DNA of 32,511 bases. It comes from Sphingobium ummariense RL-3 (GTDB lineage: Bacteria; Pseudomonadota; Alphaproteobacteria; Sphingomonadales; Sphingomonadaceae). Numbering within the stretch: position 1 is the stretch's first letter; each line of letters opens with the position of its first letter. The position numbers and the translations under genes were made by a program. The notes beneath the pieces are model-generated. The model saw nothing but the letters and a program-made list of their open reading frames with translations, was not told the DNA's origin and did no database searches. This document shows, piece after piece, positions 16,341-24,024 of this stretch. The DNA is taken from assembly GCF_000447205.1 (NCBI RefSeq), contig NZ_AUWY01000086.1, forward strand, positions 1 to 32,511, written 5' to 3'.

Positions 16341-17746
16341 AATCCTTTCCGCACCATCGTTCCCCAGCCCTGCTTCTTGCGCGCGAACTGCCACCAGCCG
16401 CGCACGCGCCAGAGGTTGTTGAGCTGCCGATAACCGAAATTCTCGATCACGGCGGCAACGGTCAACATCGCGAGATCGCGGGCGTGCTTCAGTCTCCGCA
16501 ACTGCACTTCCTCCAGCACCAGGGTCGCGACGCTGATGAAGACGCCAAAAGTAAAGACGACCGCCAGGAAGGCGAGGAAATGATCGAACGAGATCAACCC
16601 CAGCAACCAGAGCGGCGGCACCAGCACATAGCCCGCGATCTCGACGATTGGGCCCATCACATCGACCAACCAGACCTGTGCGAAACCGAGAAAGCCGATC
16701 CGGCCATATTTGGGATTGAGGAACATGTCGCGATGCTTGCGATAGGTCTCAAGCGACCCGCGCTGCCAGCGCGCGCGCTGATTTGCCAGGATCGAGAGGC
16801 TTTCCGGCGCTTCGGTCCAGCTCACCGGCTCAGGGATGTAGGTGATCCGGTAATCCCGCTTGCGGTCGCGCATGAACCGATGAAGCTTGACCACCAGTTC
16901 CATATCCTCGCCGACGGTATTATGGCTGAAGCCGCCGACATCGAGTACGCTGCTTCTCCGGAAGAGCCCGAAGGCGCCGGAGATGATCATCAGGGTCTGC
17001 ATCTGGCTGAGCCCCAGGCGGGCCATCAGGAACGCGCGCAAATATTCGACCACCTGGAACAGGGCCAGGATGTTGCGTGGCAGACGGGCTTCGATGACCC
17101 GCCCGCTTTCGATGCGGCAGCCATTGGCAATACGGATCGTACCACCGACAGCCACCGTGCGGAGGGGATCCTCGATGAAGGGGCGCACGACGCGAAGCAG
17201 CGCGTCCGGCTCAAGCAGCGTATCGGCGTCGATCACGCACACCAGCGGCGCACGCGCCACGTTGATCCCGGCATTCATCGCGTCGGCCTTGCCGCCGTTT
17301 TCCTTGTCGATCACAAGCAGCCGCGGATAGGCGGGATTGGCGTAAAGGCCGCGAATCGGCCGATTCTGCAAGGCGAGTTCATGGTATCGCTGTACGGGGA
17401 CGAGCGAATAGTGGTCGACGAGGCGGCGTAGCGTGCCATCCTTCGATCCATCATTGATCACAATCACCTCGAACTCCGGATAATGGAGCGCGAGTAGCGC
17501 CTCGACGCTCTCGATGATCGTGAGTTCTTCATTATAGGCCGGGGCGATCACCCCGATCGGCGGCGCAACCTCGGCATAGCGGTCCCACAGCACGGTGGTC
17601 GACGGCAGTGGCGGACGCCGGTGCAGCGCGTAGCCGGCAAAGGCAAGCTGGACGATGTAGACCAATATCTGGATCAGGCCGGTTGCGATCACGAACCCGG
17701 TGACGATCTCTGCCGCCTGGTATGTCCAGGGCGGAAAGTCGATCAC
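16328..17746 (-). CDS. Family 2 glycosyltransferase, processive polysaccharide synthase type
   Basis: A 472-residue membrane glycosyltransferase of the PgaC/hyaluronan/cellulose synthase type. A TM segment lies at about 15-41; the cytoplasmic GT-A domain has substrate-binding Asp99 (VINDGSKDG), the metal-binding DAD at 173-175, the acceptor/base motif GED (279-281) and the processivity motif QRARW (323-327). Several TM segments follow (about 355-445). No PilZ domain is present, unlike BcsA, so direct c-di-GMP control is not indicated. It is the last gene of the receiver/YaiO/HEAT operon, with a 4-base overlap to the HEAT gene. The likely role is polymerising a beta-linked exopolysaccharide and moving it across the inner membrane; the sugar cannot be told. 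A shorter, non-processive product is possible. Confidence 0.88.
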   Translation of the reverse strand: MIDFPPWTYQAAEIVTGFVIATGLIQILVYIVQLAFAGYALHRRPPLPSTTVLWDRYAEVAPPIGVIAPAYNEELTIIESVEALLALHYPEFEVIVINDGSKDGTLRRLVDHYSLVPVQRYHELALQNRPIRGLYANPAYPRLLVIDKENGGKADAMNAGINVARAPLVCVIDADTLLEPDALLRVVRPFIEDPLRTVAVGGTIRIANGCRIESGRVIEARLPRNILALFQVVEYLRAFLMARLGLSQMQTLMIISGAFGLFRRSSVLDVGGFSHNTVGEDMELVVKLHRFMRDRKRDYRITYIPEPVSWTEAPESLSILANQRARWQRGSLETYRKHRDMFLNPKYGRIGFLGFAQVWLVDVMGPIVEIAGYVLVPPLWLLGLISFDHFLAFLAVVFTFGVFISVATLVLEEVQLRRLKHARDLAMLTVAAVIENFGYRQLNNLWRVRGWWQFARKKQGWGTMVRKGFQRP

Positions 17747-18783
17747 GGCTGAAGTCCCCGCTCTGCCAGCATGGTGACGGCAGCGTCACGCGCCGGGCCA
17801 TAGCCCTGGACGGCGGCGGTGCGAAGCTGGGAAAGCCCCGCTTCTCCAAGTTCGATAAGCGCCTCAGCAGCGCGAAACCGCACCCACCATTCCTGATCGT
17901 TGAGAAGGTCACCGAGCCGCTCCGCGCTGTCAATGAGAGCGATACGCCCCGCAGCCCGCGCAGCCGCGGCGCGAGCAGCCATGGACCCGCTCGACAGACC
18001 GGCGATGATTGCCTCCCGTCCCCCGGGATGCCCCAACTTGCCGAGTGCATGAAGGTAGCGGGGCAACTCCTCGGACTCATCCGTCGCTTCGAGTGCAAGC
18101 GATCTGATTACCGGCACGAGGGAATAATCGCCGGTGTTCGAAAGCGCTTCGATGGCGGAGACGCGTACCTCCAGATTCTGATCGGGATGGAGCACCAGTC
18201 CCTTGATTTCGTCCGGCTGTGTCTCGGCAATCCTCCGGAGCAGGCCGACCATCGTGCGCGACGGTTGTCTGGATCCCAGGCCCAGCCTTCGAACCAGATC
18301 CTGAGCATCGAACTGCTCGCCTTTTTCGGCCAGTGCCTGAGCGGCGGCGAGACGGATGTCATTGTTGCGGTCATCAAGCGCACGCCACAGCGCCGCGCGA
18401 CTGACCGGATCGTCAAGCTGGGCAAGCCCCTGAAGCGCGATCGCCCTTTCCCGCTGAGACCAGGAACGCATCCGCTTTGCGAGCCGCCCAGGGACGCCGA
18501 GCCGGCCGGCATTGGCCATGAATGCATCACGCTCCGCGCCCCGGACAAGCTGGATCAGCTCAAGCGATAGATCGGTGACGACATGATCCGGAATGCTGTG
18601 CAGGACGGCCAGGTCGGGCTCGGCTCCTCCGAGCAACAGCGGGACAAGTCTTCGTCGCGCCTCGAGATAGCGCGAGCGCCGCCAATTCGTCCACAGCCGG
18701 ATGACGACGAGCGCCACCATGACCGCGAGCGCCGCGCATGACAGCATGAGAGACGACGCCCAGATGAGCTGTAGCGCGTTCAA
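17743..18783 (-). CDS. Membrane-anchored HEAT-repeat protein
   Basis: A 346-residue protein with a single N-terminal TM segment (about 6-28) followed by a strongly basic stretch (RLWTNWRRSRYLEARRR). By the positive-inside rule this places the rest in the cytoplasm. From about residue 110 onward, successive helical pairs of HEAT/PBS-lyase type are visible: DPVSRAALWRALDDRNNDIRLAAAQALAE, then EVRVSAIEALSNTGD, LPRYLHALGKLGHPGGREAI and WWVRFRAAEALIELGE. No catalytic residues were seen, so a scaffold or adaptor role is likely. It overlaps the genes on both sides by 4 bases (YaiO-like barrel and GT2). I infer that it links the synthase or the co-encoded receiver to the export apparatus; this is not demonstrated. 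Confidence 0.8.
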   Translation of the reverse strand: MNALQLIWASSLMLSCAALAVMVALVVIRLWTNWRRSRYLEARRRLVPLLLGGAEPDLAVLHSIPDHVVTDLSLELIQLVRGAERDAFMANAGRLGVPGRLAKRMRSWSQRERAIALQGLAQLDDPVSRAALWRALDDRNNDIRLAAAQALAEKGEQFDAQDLVRRLGLGSRQPSRTMVGLLRRIAETQPDEIKGLVLHPDQNLEVRVSAIEALSNTGDYSLVPVIRSLALEATDESEELPRYLHALGKLGHPGGREAIIAGLSSGSMAARAAAARAAGRIALIDSAERLGDLLNDQEWWVRFRAAEALIELGEAGLSQLRTAAVQGYGPARDAAVTMLAERGLQP

Positions 18784-19874
18784 AATCTCAGGCCTAAGCC
18801 CAGCCCGAACTGGGTGCGGTCGGACCCTGTCGCGCGATCCTCATGCGCCAACGACAGACGAAGCGTGGTGCGCGAATCAAGATCGTAGCTGACGCCGCCG
18901 AAAACGCTTTGCACATCGACGACTCTCCCCTCGTCGGTATCGGGCGCTTCGCCATAGCCGACGAACAAGCGCAGCGGATCGATCGGCAGCAGATCGCCGC
19001 GTACCAGGAAACCGGAGCGACGCGTTCCCCTCTCGTCGAACAGGTTGATCCAGCGGCCGGTCACCCAGAAGCGACCTCCGACATATTGCTCGATGCCCGG
19101 CGCAACGCTCTGCACGTCACCTACAGCAAAGCGCGCCTGTCGCGCGTCGAGCGTCAGGACCGTGGCATAGGCGCCACCATGCAGGCGCGCGGAGCCACCG
19201 GCGCCGACCTGCCATTTGGGACGGAAATCCGGGTCGATCGTCGCGCCGAAGGTCACATAGCCGCGGATACCCGGCGCAATCGATCCTTCGGCCGATACTT
19301 CGCCGTAAACATCGTCGATGCCGAAACGCCGCGCATATTCAATCCTGCCTCCCAATGCGGTGCTTTCGTCAAAGCGATAGCGCAGCGCCGCCGCCGCCTC
19401 CTTCCAGTCGACCTGGGGACCGGTCAGGGTGGAATAGCTTCCCTCCAGATCGAGTTGCCAGCGCGATGGGACCGGTTCTGATGCCAGCTGGCTCCGCAGC
19501 GCTGCCGCTTCCTCATTGGCGGTGTCGACGAGCTGAAGTTCCCGCAGTGCGCCCGCATGGTCTCCGCGACGCTGCGCGACGCGCGCAAGGCCGATCCGTG
19601 CATCGGCATAAGCGGGCGCAACCGCCAGCGCCGCGCGGAAAGCCTTTTCCGCAGCGTCCAGCCGGCCGCCTGCAAGCTGCGCCAGGCCGAGCTGCACCTG
19701 GGCATCCGCATTCCGCGGATCGGCTGCAACGATGCCTTCGAGGAGTACTACAGCCCTTTCGACATTCCCGGCCAGCCTGGCCTGCACGGCGGCTCTATAT
19801 GCCTCTTCGCTCGAAGCCCCCGCTTGAGCTGGTGCGCTGAGCGCGGCCAGCAACGCAAGGACTGGTCCGCTCAT
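18780..19874 (-). CDS. YaiO-family outer-membrane beta-barrel protein with N-terminal TPRs
   Basis: 364 residues. A signal peptide (1-18, ending APAQA) is followed by TPR-like helices (about 20-130: ADAQVQLGLAQLAGGRLDAA and further repeats). From about 147 to the end come alternating aromatic/polar beta strands resembling the YaiO outer-membrane domain, with strands such as RIEYARRFG and GGRFWVTGRWINLF and a C-terminal Phe (LGLGLRF) typical of BAM substrates. A TPR plus barrel layout is also used by PgaA, BcsC and the AlgK/AlgE pair for polysaccharide export, which fits the GT2 gene two positions downstream. E. coli YaiO is likewise encoded in the same locus as a GT2 enzyme (YaiP). It overlaps neighbours by 4 bases on both sides. 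Confidence 0.82.
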   Translation of the reverse strand: MSGPVLALLAALSAPAQAGASSEEAYRAAVQARLAGNVERAVVLLEGIVAADPRNADAQVQLGLAQLAGGRLDAAEKAFRAALAVAPAYADARIGLARVAQRRGDHAGALRELQLVDTANEEAAALRSQLASEPVPSRWQLDLEGSYSTLTGPQVDWKEAAAALRYRFDESTALGGRIEYARRFGIDDVYGEVSAEGSIAPGIRGYVTFGATIDPDFRPKWQVGAGGSARLHGGAYATVLTLDARQARFAVGDVQSVAPGIEQYVGGRFWVTGRWINLFDERGTRRSGFLVRGDLLPIDPLRLFVGYGEAPDTDEGRVVDVQSVFGGVSYDLDSRTTLRLSLAHEDRATGSDRTQFGLGLGLRF

Positions 19875-20248
19875 TTGGTCGCCGCGAACAAGCGGGCGAG
19901 ACGGGTCATCAGCTCCTCCGGGATGAATGGCTTGACCAGATAGTCGCTGGCGCCAAGTTCGAGGGCGTCAACAATGTCGTTTTGCTGCTTCCGCGCGGTG
20001 AGCATCACGATCGGGATATGGGCGGTTTCCGGAGCCTCGCGCAGGCGGCGGAGCACCTGCTGCCCATCCATGACCGGCATCATCATGTCGAGAACGATGG
20101 CGTCGGGCAGGTGCTGCCCGGCCAGTGAGACTGCCTCAGCCCCATCACGCGCGGCCACCACTTCGTAGCCCTTGCCCTCGAGGCGATAGGTGAGAAGCTC
20201 GATAAGAAGCTCATCATCGTCGCACACCAGAATTTTCTTTTTCGCCAC
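19871..20248 (-). CDS. Single-domain response regulator, first gene of the exopolysaccharide operon
   Basis: A 125-residue CheY-like receiver from a GTG start at 20248. The GTG puts the first strand KKILVCDDDE right at the N-terminus, as usual; longer in-frame starts up to 20437 would add an unstructured Arg-rich extension. Key residues: Asp10/Asp11, phospho-acceptor Asp54 (VLDMMMPVMDG), Thr84 (MLTAR) and Lys106 (LVKPF). There is no DNA-binding or enzymatic output domain. It is transcribed with YaiO, HEAT and GT2 genes and overlaps YaiO by 4 bases, so it probably controls the machinery by protein contact. It is a plausible end-point for the relay encoded on the opposite strand. Confidence 0.88.
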   Translation of the reverse strand: MAKKKILVCDDDELLIELLTYRLEGKGYEVVAARDGAEAVSLAGQHLPDAIVLDMMMPVMDGQQVLRRLREAPETAHIPIVMLTARKQQNDIVDALELGASDYLVKPFIPEELMTRLARLFAATK

Positions 20249-21160
20249 GCTACGCCCCCGGACAATGACTCGTCCTCCGGCAAAACTACCTCCAAGCGAT
20301 TCCTGATCCAACCGCCGGATGCATTTTTTCAGAGTTTGTGGTATCTTAAGCATGAGTTCGGGATTGATGTTGCTTGTTCGGGAGATATGGGCGCCAGCCT
20401 GCATCCTCGCGCGCGCGCTCGGGCCGCCATCGTTCAACGCATCGGATGCTTGACCAGCTGCCAGCGCCCGGCACTTTGCGCCAAGGCCACCATAGCAGCG
20501 CAGCGGTTGCGATCCCCGCGGCCACCGTCATCGCCGTGGCGGGGAGATCGGTCAGTATGATCACCCACTGGCCCACATTCTGCTTTTGCCGATCATTTCG
20601 AATCCGATCAACTGGGCCGCCGTGGCGGCGGCTGCGAAACCGAAGCCCAATCCCCCTTCGGGCGTGCGCGCTGCGATCTCCCCCGCTCCGATATTGGCTT
20701 TCCCCACCGCCTTCGGTGGCGACCTGACGCAGGTGTAGCGAGCAGTGCGCTCCTCTGTAACAGCGGCTCGCTCGCATGTCTGATCGGCCGACCCACCACG
20801 CCGTATCGAGATACGATTATAGATTTTGCCACTAGGCGGACACTCGCTAACTAGCGGTGACCGAGAAATTTTTATGGGGTCCGAGCCGTCCGCCGAGCGG
20901 GGCTATTTAGAGACCCCAGTTGCCTCCGATAGCCTGGATCAGCGCGATCACAGCGACGTGGCGGTTCGTCACCGCCATCGGCAGGCAAAATGCTTTGCTG
21001 CGGGTTGCCTCCATTCATGTGGCATGGAGGCCGACGACGGTCATGAAATTTGGCGGCGTTTTGCCACGGTGACCGTGCGGCCAGCCAATCAGCACCCACA
21101 CGGTCAATGGCCAGGAAACGGATTCTTTGGCGTGAAGTCACCCCGGCGGGGTGCTCTCCC
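20249..21160. other. Gene-poor, apparently degenerate interval
   Basis: About 900 bases separate the exopolysaccharide operon from the accessory uptake block. I see no intact gene on either strand. On the minus strand a stretch near 20500-20580 would encode a TM-like run (ILTDLPATAMTVAAGIATAALLWW), but the surrounding frame has no recognisable family. The only other interpretable piece is a possible efflux outer-membrane-protein tail at 20907-21014. The promoter of the receiver operon should lie in the first part of this interval, but no clear -35/-10 pair was found. Confidence 0.45.
20907..21014 (-). pseudogene. Possible C-terminal remnant of an RND efflux outer-membrane lipoprotein (NodT type)
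   Basis: A 35-codon frame ends in NRHVAVIALIQAIGGNWGL and a stop. The last 18 residues resemble the conserved C-terminus of NodT/OprM-type efflux proteins, which typically end in a helix with VALY/I-x-ALGGGW. A stop lies directly before its ATG and no other part of such a gene is visible nearby, so if the match is real only the tail survives. Short length makes this tentative. Confidence 0.3.
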
Positions 21161-22669
21161 TCACTGCTCCCTGATGACGAGCGATCGGCCCAGATAGCGC
21201 GCTGGCTTCACATTGGGCAAAGTTTGGATCTTGCGCCCTTTAGTGCTCATCCAGGTAACTTCGACCTTCACCGCATCCATGGACTTCAGTCCGAAATGGA
21301 GCGGCGCCGCATTCTCCGAATTATAGCCATCGCCCGTCGAGAGCTGCCGCGTGGCCAATATTTTCCCGGCCCTGTCATAGAGACGCACTTCCGCACCCAT
21401 GCGCGTAAAGTGCCCATTCCTGTCCAGCAGGGTTACCGACAGGCTGCGCCTGGCCGCCACAGGCTCCAGATCATTGTGGAACAGGAAATGGCCGCCCTGG
21501 TTCGTATAGCCACGCATCACCGACAGATCGAGCGCGCCGTCCCGGTCATAGTCGACCCATTGCACGCCATGATCGCCAACGTTGAGCTTCGACGTCTCTG
21601 TCAGAACCTGGCGAAAGCCCTTTCCCCCCTCGTTATGGAAAAGGCTGTCCTTGGGTTGTTGCTGGTCGCGCGGACCATGGTAGGAGGTGACGTAGAGATC
21701 CGGATAGCCGTCATTGTCATAGTCGCCCCACACCGCACCGACGGCATGATTGTCGATGCCCACCCCCATTTCCTTCGCGACGTTGGTGAAGGTGCCGTCG
21801 CCATTATTATGATAGAGTGCATTTACGCCATAATTTGGCACGAACAGGTCGAGATTGCCGTCATTGTCATAGTCACCGACGGCGCAACCGACCCCACCCT
21901 CCTCCTTTGAGCGGCCCGGATTGTCCAAGCCCAGTTCCGGCGCCACGTCGGTGAAAGTGCCATCGCCATTGTTGCGCCAAAGCGCATCGGTCGCGCCTGA
22001 CTGATTGGCCAGGAACACGTCCAGAAAGCCGTCGCGATTATAATCGAACCAGCAAGCCCCGACCGTGGGTCGGCCATCCGACACGCCGGCGCCTGGCGAG
22101 ACCTGCACGAACTTACCCTTGTCGTTGCGATAGAGGCTGTTGGGGCCAATGCGGTTGGCGGCATAGACGTCGAGGTCACCATCATTGTCATAGTCGACCC
22201 AACTGGTCTGGCGCGCCGAGCGGTTCGGGATGGTCAAGCCCAGTGCGGGCGCGACATTGGTGAACGTCTTGCCGCCCTCATTGTGGAAGACCAGGCTCAG
22301 TTCGCCCGGCATGGTCGCACCGGCGAGCAGGTCGATCCAGCCATCGCCATCATAATCGCCCCAAGCCACGCCGCGCATTTCCGGGCCGGAGGTGGGAAGC
22401 CCCAGTTGCGGCCCGATATTGACGAAGGTGCCATTGTCATTGCGATAAAGGCGGATATCGCCGCCCTTGAGCGACACAGCGAGGTCGAGGTCGCCATCAT
22501 TATCGAAATCGGCCCAGCTGTTGGACAAGGACCCGGCAATGGCGAAATCGCCCGGCTGTATGGATGTGAAGGGCGGCTCTATGGGAGAAGCGGCATCCTG
22601 TGCCGTTGCAGGCTGACACAAAAGCATCAGCGGCAGGATGTGGCAAAGCGTCCGGTTCAGCGATGGCAT
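21161..22669 (-). CDS. Exported FG-GAP/VCBS repeat protein with ASPIC/UnbV C-terminal domain (CRTAC1-like)
   Basis: 502 residues with a signal peptide (1-23, cleavage after ATA). Seven calcium-binding-type loops of the form D-x-D-x-D-G-x-x-D-L are visible, beginning at about residue 54 (DFDNDGDLDL) and spaced by roughly 50 residues, the pattern of an FG-GAP beta-propeller. The last about 100 residues (MGAEVRLYDRAGK, GYNSENAAPLHFGL, VEVTWMSTKGR) match the ASPIC/UnbV domain that commonly follows such propellers. It is probably periplasmic or surface-located and calcium-stabilised; the biochemical role of the family is unclear. It is the last gene of the minus-strand unit, 21 bases after the permease gene. 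I infer a substrate-binding role linked to the TonB receptor, but a purely structural role is possible. Confidence 0.85.
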   Translation of the reverse strand: MPSLNRTLCHILPLMLLCQPATAQDAASPIEPPFTSIQPGDFAIAGSLSNSWADFDNDGDLDLAVSLKGGDIRLYRNDNGTFVNIGPQLGLPTSGPEMRGVAWGDYDGDGWIDLLAGATMPGELSLVFHNEGGKTFTNVAPALGLTIPNRSARQTSWVDYDNDGDLDVYAANRIGPNSLYRNDKGKFVQVSPGAGVSDGRPTVGACWFDYNRDGFLDVFLANQSGATDALWRNNGDGTFTDVAPELGLDNPGRSKEEGGVGCAVGDYDNDGNLDLFVPNYGVNALYHNNGDGTFTNVAKEMGVGIDNHAVGAVWGDYDNDGYPDLYVTSYHGPRDQQQPKDSLFHNEGGKGFRQVLTETSKLNVGDHGVQWVDYDRDGALDLSVMRGYTNQGGHFLFHNDLEPVAARRSLSVTLLDRNGHFTRMGAEVRLYDRAGKILATRQLSTGDGYNSENAAPLHFGLKSMDAVKVEVTWMSTKGRKIQTLPNVKPARYLGRSLVIREQ

Positions 22670-22690
22670 GGGTGTTCCCTTCCCCTTTTG

Positions 22691-23992
22691 TCAGATTTGG
22701 CTGGCTTTGCGCGTGTCGGGCATGCGCAGATAGACGATGAGCGACACCGCGATCATGGCGGTGACGTACCAGTAAAAACCGCCTTCCACCCCGGCGTGCT
22801 TCATCCAGAGCGCGACATATTCAGCGGTGCCGCCGAACAATGTGTTGGCCAGCGCATAGGGAAGCGCGACGCCCAGTGCACGGATGTTGGCCGGAAACAG
22901 TTCCGCCTTCACGATCGCGTTTATAGAGGTGTAGCCGGTGACGATCACCAGGCCGCCCAGCACGAGCAGGAAGGCGCTAAACGAAGAGGTGACCTTTTCC
23001 AGCGCCGTGAAGATCGCGGTGGTGAACAGGACGCCGCTGATGCCGAAGCCGATCAGCAGGGGCTTTCGGCCGATGCGGTCGGACAGCCAGCCGGCCATGG
23101 GCTGCACCAGCATGTAGATGAACAGCGCCGACGCCATGATCGCCGTCGCGGTCTGGCGGCCGAAGCCCGCACTGTTGACCAGGAATTTCTGCATATAGGT
23201 GCTGTAGGCATAGAAAGCGAGCGTGCCGCCCGCCGTCAGCGCCATGACCAGCAGCACTTCCCGCGGATGCCGGCGGATGAGGTTCAGGCCACTGGAGCGG
23301 GGCTGTTCCTTCACCGCCGCGCTTTCCTCAAAGGCTTCGGTTTCCCTGAGGCCCCGGCGCAGGCGATAGACACCGACCGCCATCACCCCGCCGATCACGA
23401 ACGGGACGCGCCATCCCCAGCTTTCCAGCTGATGTTCGGTGAGGAACAGCTGCAGCAGCAGCAGGACGCACAGTGCGAGTAGCTGCCCGGCGATCAGCGT
23501 CACATATTGGAAGCTGGAGAAAAAGCCGCGCTGGCCGCTCTGCGCCATTTCCGACAGATAGGTCGCGCTGGCGCCATATTCGCCGCCGATCGACAGGCCC
23601 TGCATCAGCCGCGCGAACAAAAGCAGCGCAGGTGCAGCGACACCGATGCTGGCATAGCCGGGGATGGCCGCGATCATCAGCGATCCACCCGCCATCAACA
23701 TGACCGAGAGGGTCAGGCCCGCCTTGCGCCCCTTGCGATCGGCATAGATGCCCATCGCCCAGGCGCCGATCGGTCGCATCAGGAAGCCCACGGCGAAGAT
23801 CGCCGCCGCATTCAGCAGTTGGGCGGTGCTGTCGTCGGACGGAAAGAAGACCGGCGCGAAATAGAGGGTGAAGGCCGAATAGACATACCAGTCATACCAT
23901 TCGATCAGATTGCCGATGGACCCGCCCAGGATGGATTTCAGGCGATCCTGGCGGGAGATGCTGGCCGGAGAGAGAGACGAAACATGTTCCAT
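22691..23992 (-). CDS. MFS permease, metabolite:H+ symporter (KgtP/ProP-like) family
   Basis: A 433-residue, 12-TM inner-membrane transporter. The N-terminal signature GNLIEWYDWYVYS and the motif-A loop GIYADRKGRK place it in the MHS subfamily, whose members import alpha-ketoglutarate, dicarboxylates, citrate, shikimate or betaines with protons. RLMQGLSIGGEYG after TM4 is the characteristic MHS motif. The gene lies 32 bases after the FecR gene and 21 bases before the FG-GAP gene, in one orientation, so it is likely co-transcribed with the sigma/anti-sigma pair. In this context it probably imports a carboxylate or amine released from the compound brought in by the TonB receptor and cut by the acylase. 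The exact substrate is not readable. Confidence 0.88.
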   Translation of the reverse strand: MEHVSSLSPASISRQDRLKSILGGSIGNLIEWYDWYVYSAFTLYFAPVFFPSDDSTAQLLNAAAIFAVGFLMRPIGAWAMGIYADRKGRKAGLTLSVMLMAGGSLMIAAIPGYASIGVAAPALLLFARLMQGLSIGGEYGASATYLSEMAQSGQRGFFSSFQYVTLIAGQLLALCVLLLLQLFLTEHQLESWGWRVPFVIGGVMAVGVYRLRRGLRETEAFEESAAVKEQPRSSGLNLIRRHPREVLLVMALTAGGTLAFYAYSTYMQKFLVNSAGFGRQTATAIMASALFIYMLVQPMAGWLSDRIGRKPLLIGFGISGVLFTTAIFTALEKVTSSFSAFLLVLGGLVIVTGYTSINAIVKAELFPANIRALGVALPYALANTLFGGTAEYVALWMKHAGVEGGFYWYVTAMIAVSLIVYLRMPDTRKASQI

Positions 23993-24024
23993 CCCGCTTG
24001 ATACGGACGGCCGACGGCGTTCTG

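Noticed and set aside
16175..17431. Plus-strand frame of 418 codons over the GT2 gene
   Set aside because: Sense GT2 has all catalytic motifs; the overlapping frame is His/Gln/Asp-rich shadow sequence.
20374..20727. Plus-strand 117-codon frame in the gene-poor interval
   Set aside because: Arg/Ser/Pro-rich, no ribosome binding site, no recognisable family.
21700..22520. Repeated word CC(G/A)TCATTGTCATAGTC spaced along the FG-GAP gene, at first resembling a direct-repeat or CRISPR-like array
   Set aside because: The repeats encode the D-Y-D-N-D-G calcium loops; spacing follows the protein repeats of about 50 residues and spacers are coding.
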